Shown here one piece after another: positions 13,379-14,413 of a stretch of DNA of 14,413 nt. This DNA comes from CAYWHE01 sp964458125 (GTDB taxonomy: Bacteria > Bacteroidota > Bacteroidia > AKYH767-A > OLB10): NCBI GenBank assembly GCA_964458125.1, contig CAYWHE010000098.1, positions 1 through 14,413 of the forward strand, written 5' to 3'. The notes below the pieces were generated by a model, which was given only the letters and a program-made list of their open reading frames with translations, made no database searches and was not told the origin of the DNA. The translations under genes were made by a program, and so were the position numbers. The stretch's first letter is position 1. Each line of letters starts with the position of its first letter.

Positions 13379-13822
13379 ATGAAATTCCTGTTCCGCCTGA
13401 CGGTTGCCTGTTTATTATTGAATTTGATTTCGCCCAATCTGATGGTTGCGCAAAATTACCAGTATTCACGTAAATACAGGGTGACGGCTTATAAGAACGG
13501 TAACAGCCAGGTCACCAGTATGTCGAATGTTGCCGAAGTCATCCCCCACATGAGCTTTTATATTCCGGACGCCTTCACCCCAAACGGAGATGGCATCAAC
13601 GATACCTTCGGAATATCCGGTGAAGCAGTTAAGGATTTTACGATGAAAATATATAACCGCTGGGGAGAGCTGGTTTTTGAAAGTGCGGATGCTTCCCGCC
13701 AATGGGACGGCAGTTTTAAGGGACAAATCGTACCACAGGGCGTATATGTTTACCAGTTGACGGCCCAGGCTCCAACCGGTGAACATGCTTACAGGAAAGG
13801 TACCATAACCGTGGTTGAATAA
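13379..13822 (+). CDS. Very small secreted protein with a T9SS type B (CHU_C) sorting domain
   Basis: A 147-residue protein that is almost all sorting domain. Residues 1-25 are a signal peptide (LMVA-QN). About 30 residues follow that resemble the last strands of a fibronectin III-like domain (YRVTAYKNGN, VTSMSNVAEV). The gliding-motility-associated C-terminal domain then fills 60-147: FYIPDAFTPNGDGINDTF (60-77), IYNRWGELVF (91-100), WDGSFKG and PQGVYVYQL (119-127), ending in the GTITVV strand. Such domains normally sit at the end of proteins of many hundreds of residues, so this cargo is unusually short. The chosen start has a signal peptide right after it and a -7 element just before. It could be a decayed large adhesin, but the frame is intact and the promoter well placed. 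Confidence 0.88.
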   Translation: MKFLFRLTVACLLLNLISPNLMVAQNYQYSRKYRVTAYKNGNSQVTSMSNVAEVIPHMSFYIPDAFTPNGDGINDTFGISGEAVKDFTMKIYNRWGELVFESADASRQWDGSFKGQIVPQGVYVYQLTAQAPTGEHAYRKGTITVVE

Positions 13823-13831
13823 GCAGTAAGG

Positions 13832-13904
13832 CCGTTGTACCCGGTATAAAAATTCTACGATGTCCATTCTGATCGCCTCTATGGTATACCGATACCTTCA
13901 ACGG
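13832..13904. repeat. Imperfect long inverted repeat after the type B gene
   Basis: CCGTTG (13832-13837) and CGGTATA (13842-13848) are mirrored by TATACCG (13885-13891) and CAACGG (13899-13904), with a loop of 36 bases and a four- versus seven-base internal bulge. It starts 10 bases past the stop of the type B gene and has no T-run, so it looks more like an mRNA 3' structure or repeat remnant than a terminator. Confidence 0.35.
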
Positions 13905-14018
13905 AAGAACATCATCAAATCAGGCTATTCTCCACGCCAGCATTTTGAATTTACCCTGTTGGCCATTCGAACCAACATCCGCAGTCTTTTTTAACTATTT
14001 TTTTTTCAGGTTCACTGT

Positions 14019-14026
14019 TACCTTTG
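14019..14026 (+). promoter_or_regulatory. -7 element of the SnoaL-like gene, nearly leaderless
   Basis: TACCTTTG, the same sequence as the pdhA element, ends seven bases before the ATG at 14034. The upstream stretch is T-rich, with no clear -33 TTTG. Confidence 0.55.
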
Positions 14027-14033
14027 CGGCTAT

Positions 14034-14396
14034 ATGAAAGAAGTGAAAAACAGTGAACTGGCCATGAACTGGATCGAGGCATTCAACCAAAAAGACATGG
14101 AAGCCTTACTGTCGCTCTATCATGAGGATGCCGGTCACTACAGCCCGAAACTCAAACTCAGGCAACCGGAAACCGGCGGTTTAATCAGCGGTAAAAGTGC
14201 GCTTCGCCAATGGTGGCAGGAAGCGTTCAGCCGTTTACCGGGTCTGCATTACCACCTTCAAAACCTGATCTGCTCGGAGAAGGCTGTCTTCCTGGAATAT
14301 ATCCGGCAGGTTCCGGGGGAAGCGGACCTGCTTGTAGGGGAGGTTCTTGAAATCACCGACGGCCTTATCCAACACTCCAGGGTTTACCATGGATAG
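14034..14396 (+). CDS. SnoaL/NTF2-like fold protein
   Basis: A 120-residue cytoplasmic protein of the SnoaL-like/NTF2 superfamily, a cone-shaped alpha+beta barrel used by small enzymes and ligand-binding proteins. The diagnostic start is visible: a helix AMNWIEAFNQKDMEALLSLY (10-29) leading to HEDAGHYSP, then GKSALRQWWQEAF (53-65) and the closing strands with EITDGLIQHSRVYHG (106-120). The exact substrate cannot be assigned; the superfamily includes isomerases, cyclases and stress proteins. The gene is complete, ends 17 bases before the window edge and is preceded by its own -7 element, so it is probably monocistronic or the first of an operon that continues to the right. Confidence 0.82.
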   Translation: MKEVKNSELAMNWIEAFNQKDMEALLSLYHEDAGHYSPKLKLRQPETGGLISGKSALRQWWQEAFSRLPGLHYHLQNLICSEKAVFLEYIRQVPGEADLLVGEVLEITDGLIQHSRVYHG

Positions 14397-14413
14397 GAAA
14401 AGCCTGCCGGAAC

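Noticed and set aside
1..14413. CRISPR array, insertion sequence, tRNA, rRNA or prophage
   Set aside because: I found no regularly spaced repeats with unique spacers, no transposase or integrase motifs, no cloverleaf with a T-arm signature and no phage structural genes.

Overview
The window looks like a chromosomal stretch of a Bacteroidota member, most likely Chitinophagales/Sphingobacteriales-type. Four things support this. It carries both C-terminal type IX secretion (T9SS) sorting signals: a type A 'FPNP' tail and a type B 'FTPNGDGIND' tail. A TAnnTTTG promoter -7 element, the Bacteroidota signature, recurs at the right distance before most genes on both strands. Shine-Dalgarno sequences are almost absent. 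The E1-alpha and E2 genes of pyruvate dehydrogenase are adjacent while E1-beta and E3 are absent, which is usual for the phylum. I see no rRNA, tRNA, CRISPR array, transposase or phage gene.

Layout, left to right. Bases 1-331 are non-coding and hold a perfect 14-bp palindrome next to a nested double hairpin (a likely dispersed repeat), a terminator-like hairpin, and a promoter lying almost on top of the pdhA start codon. Then come pdhA-pdhC (+), the two-gene pyruvate dehydrogenase operon, ended by a hairpin terminator; clpS (-), the adaptor of the ClpAP protease; a secreted von Willebrand A-domain protein (-) with an altered metal site; and, divergent from it, a small unknown cytoplasmic protein (+) that ends one base from a convergent small lipoprotein (-). 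A periplasmic cyclophilin (+) with its own terminator leads into pheS (+). pheS converges on a peptidoglycan block (-): a membrane-anchored YkuD_2 L,D-transpeptidase-like protein, a large LdtD-type lipoprotein L,D-transpeptidase, and a DUF6134-like exported protein that probably shares a transcript with the latter.

A 372-bp non-coding gap follows, then a coiled-coil protein of unknown function (-) and a 570-residue cysteine-rich T9SS adhesin with two PKD domains (-). A 472-bp divergent regulatory region separates it from a 147-residue 'mini' T9SS type B protein (+), and the window ends with a SnoaL/NTF2-like protein (+).

At least nine of the fourteen genes encode envelope or secreted proteins, so apart from pdhAC, clpS and pheS the region is mainly about cell surface and wall. 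I do not see a clearly new multi-gene system. The best leads are the structured repeat at the left edge, the near-leaderless promoter arrangement, the VWA protein with a degenerate metal site, the very small T9SS type B cargo with an operator-like repeat array upstream, and the L,D-transpeptidase cluster.
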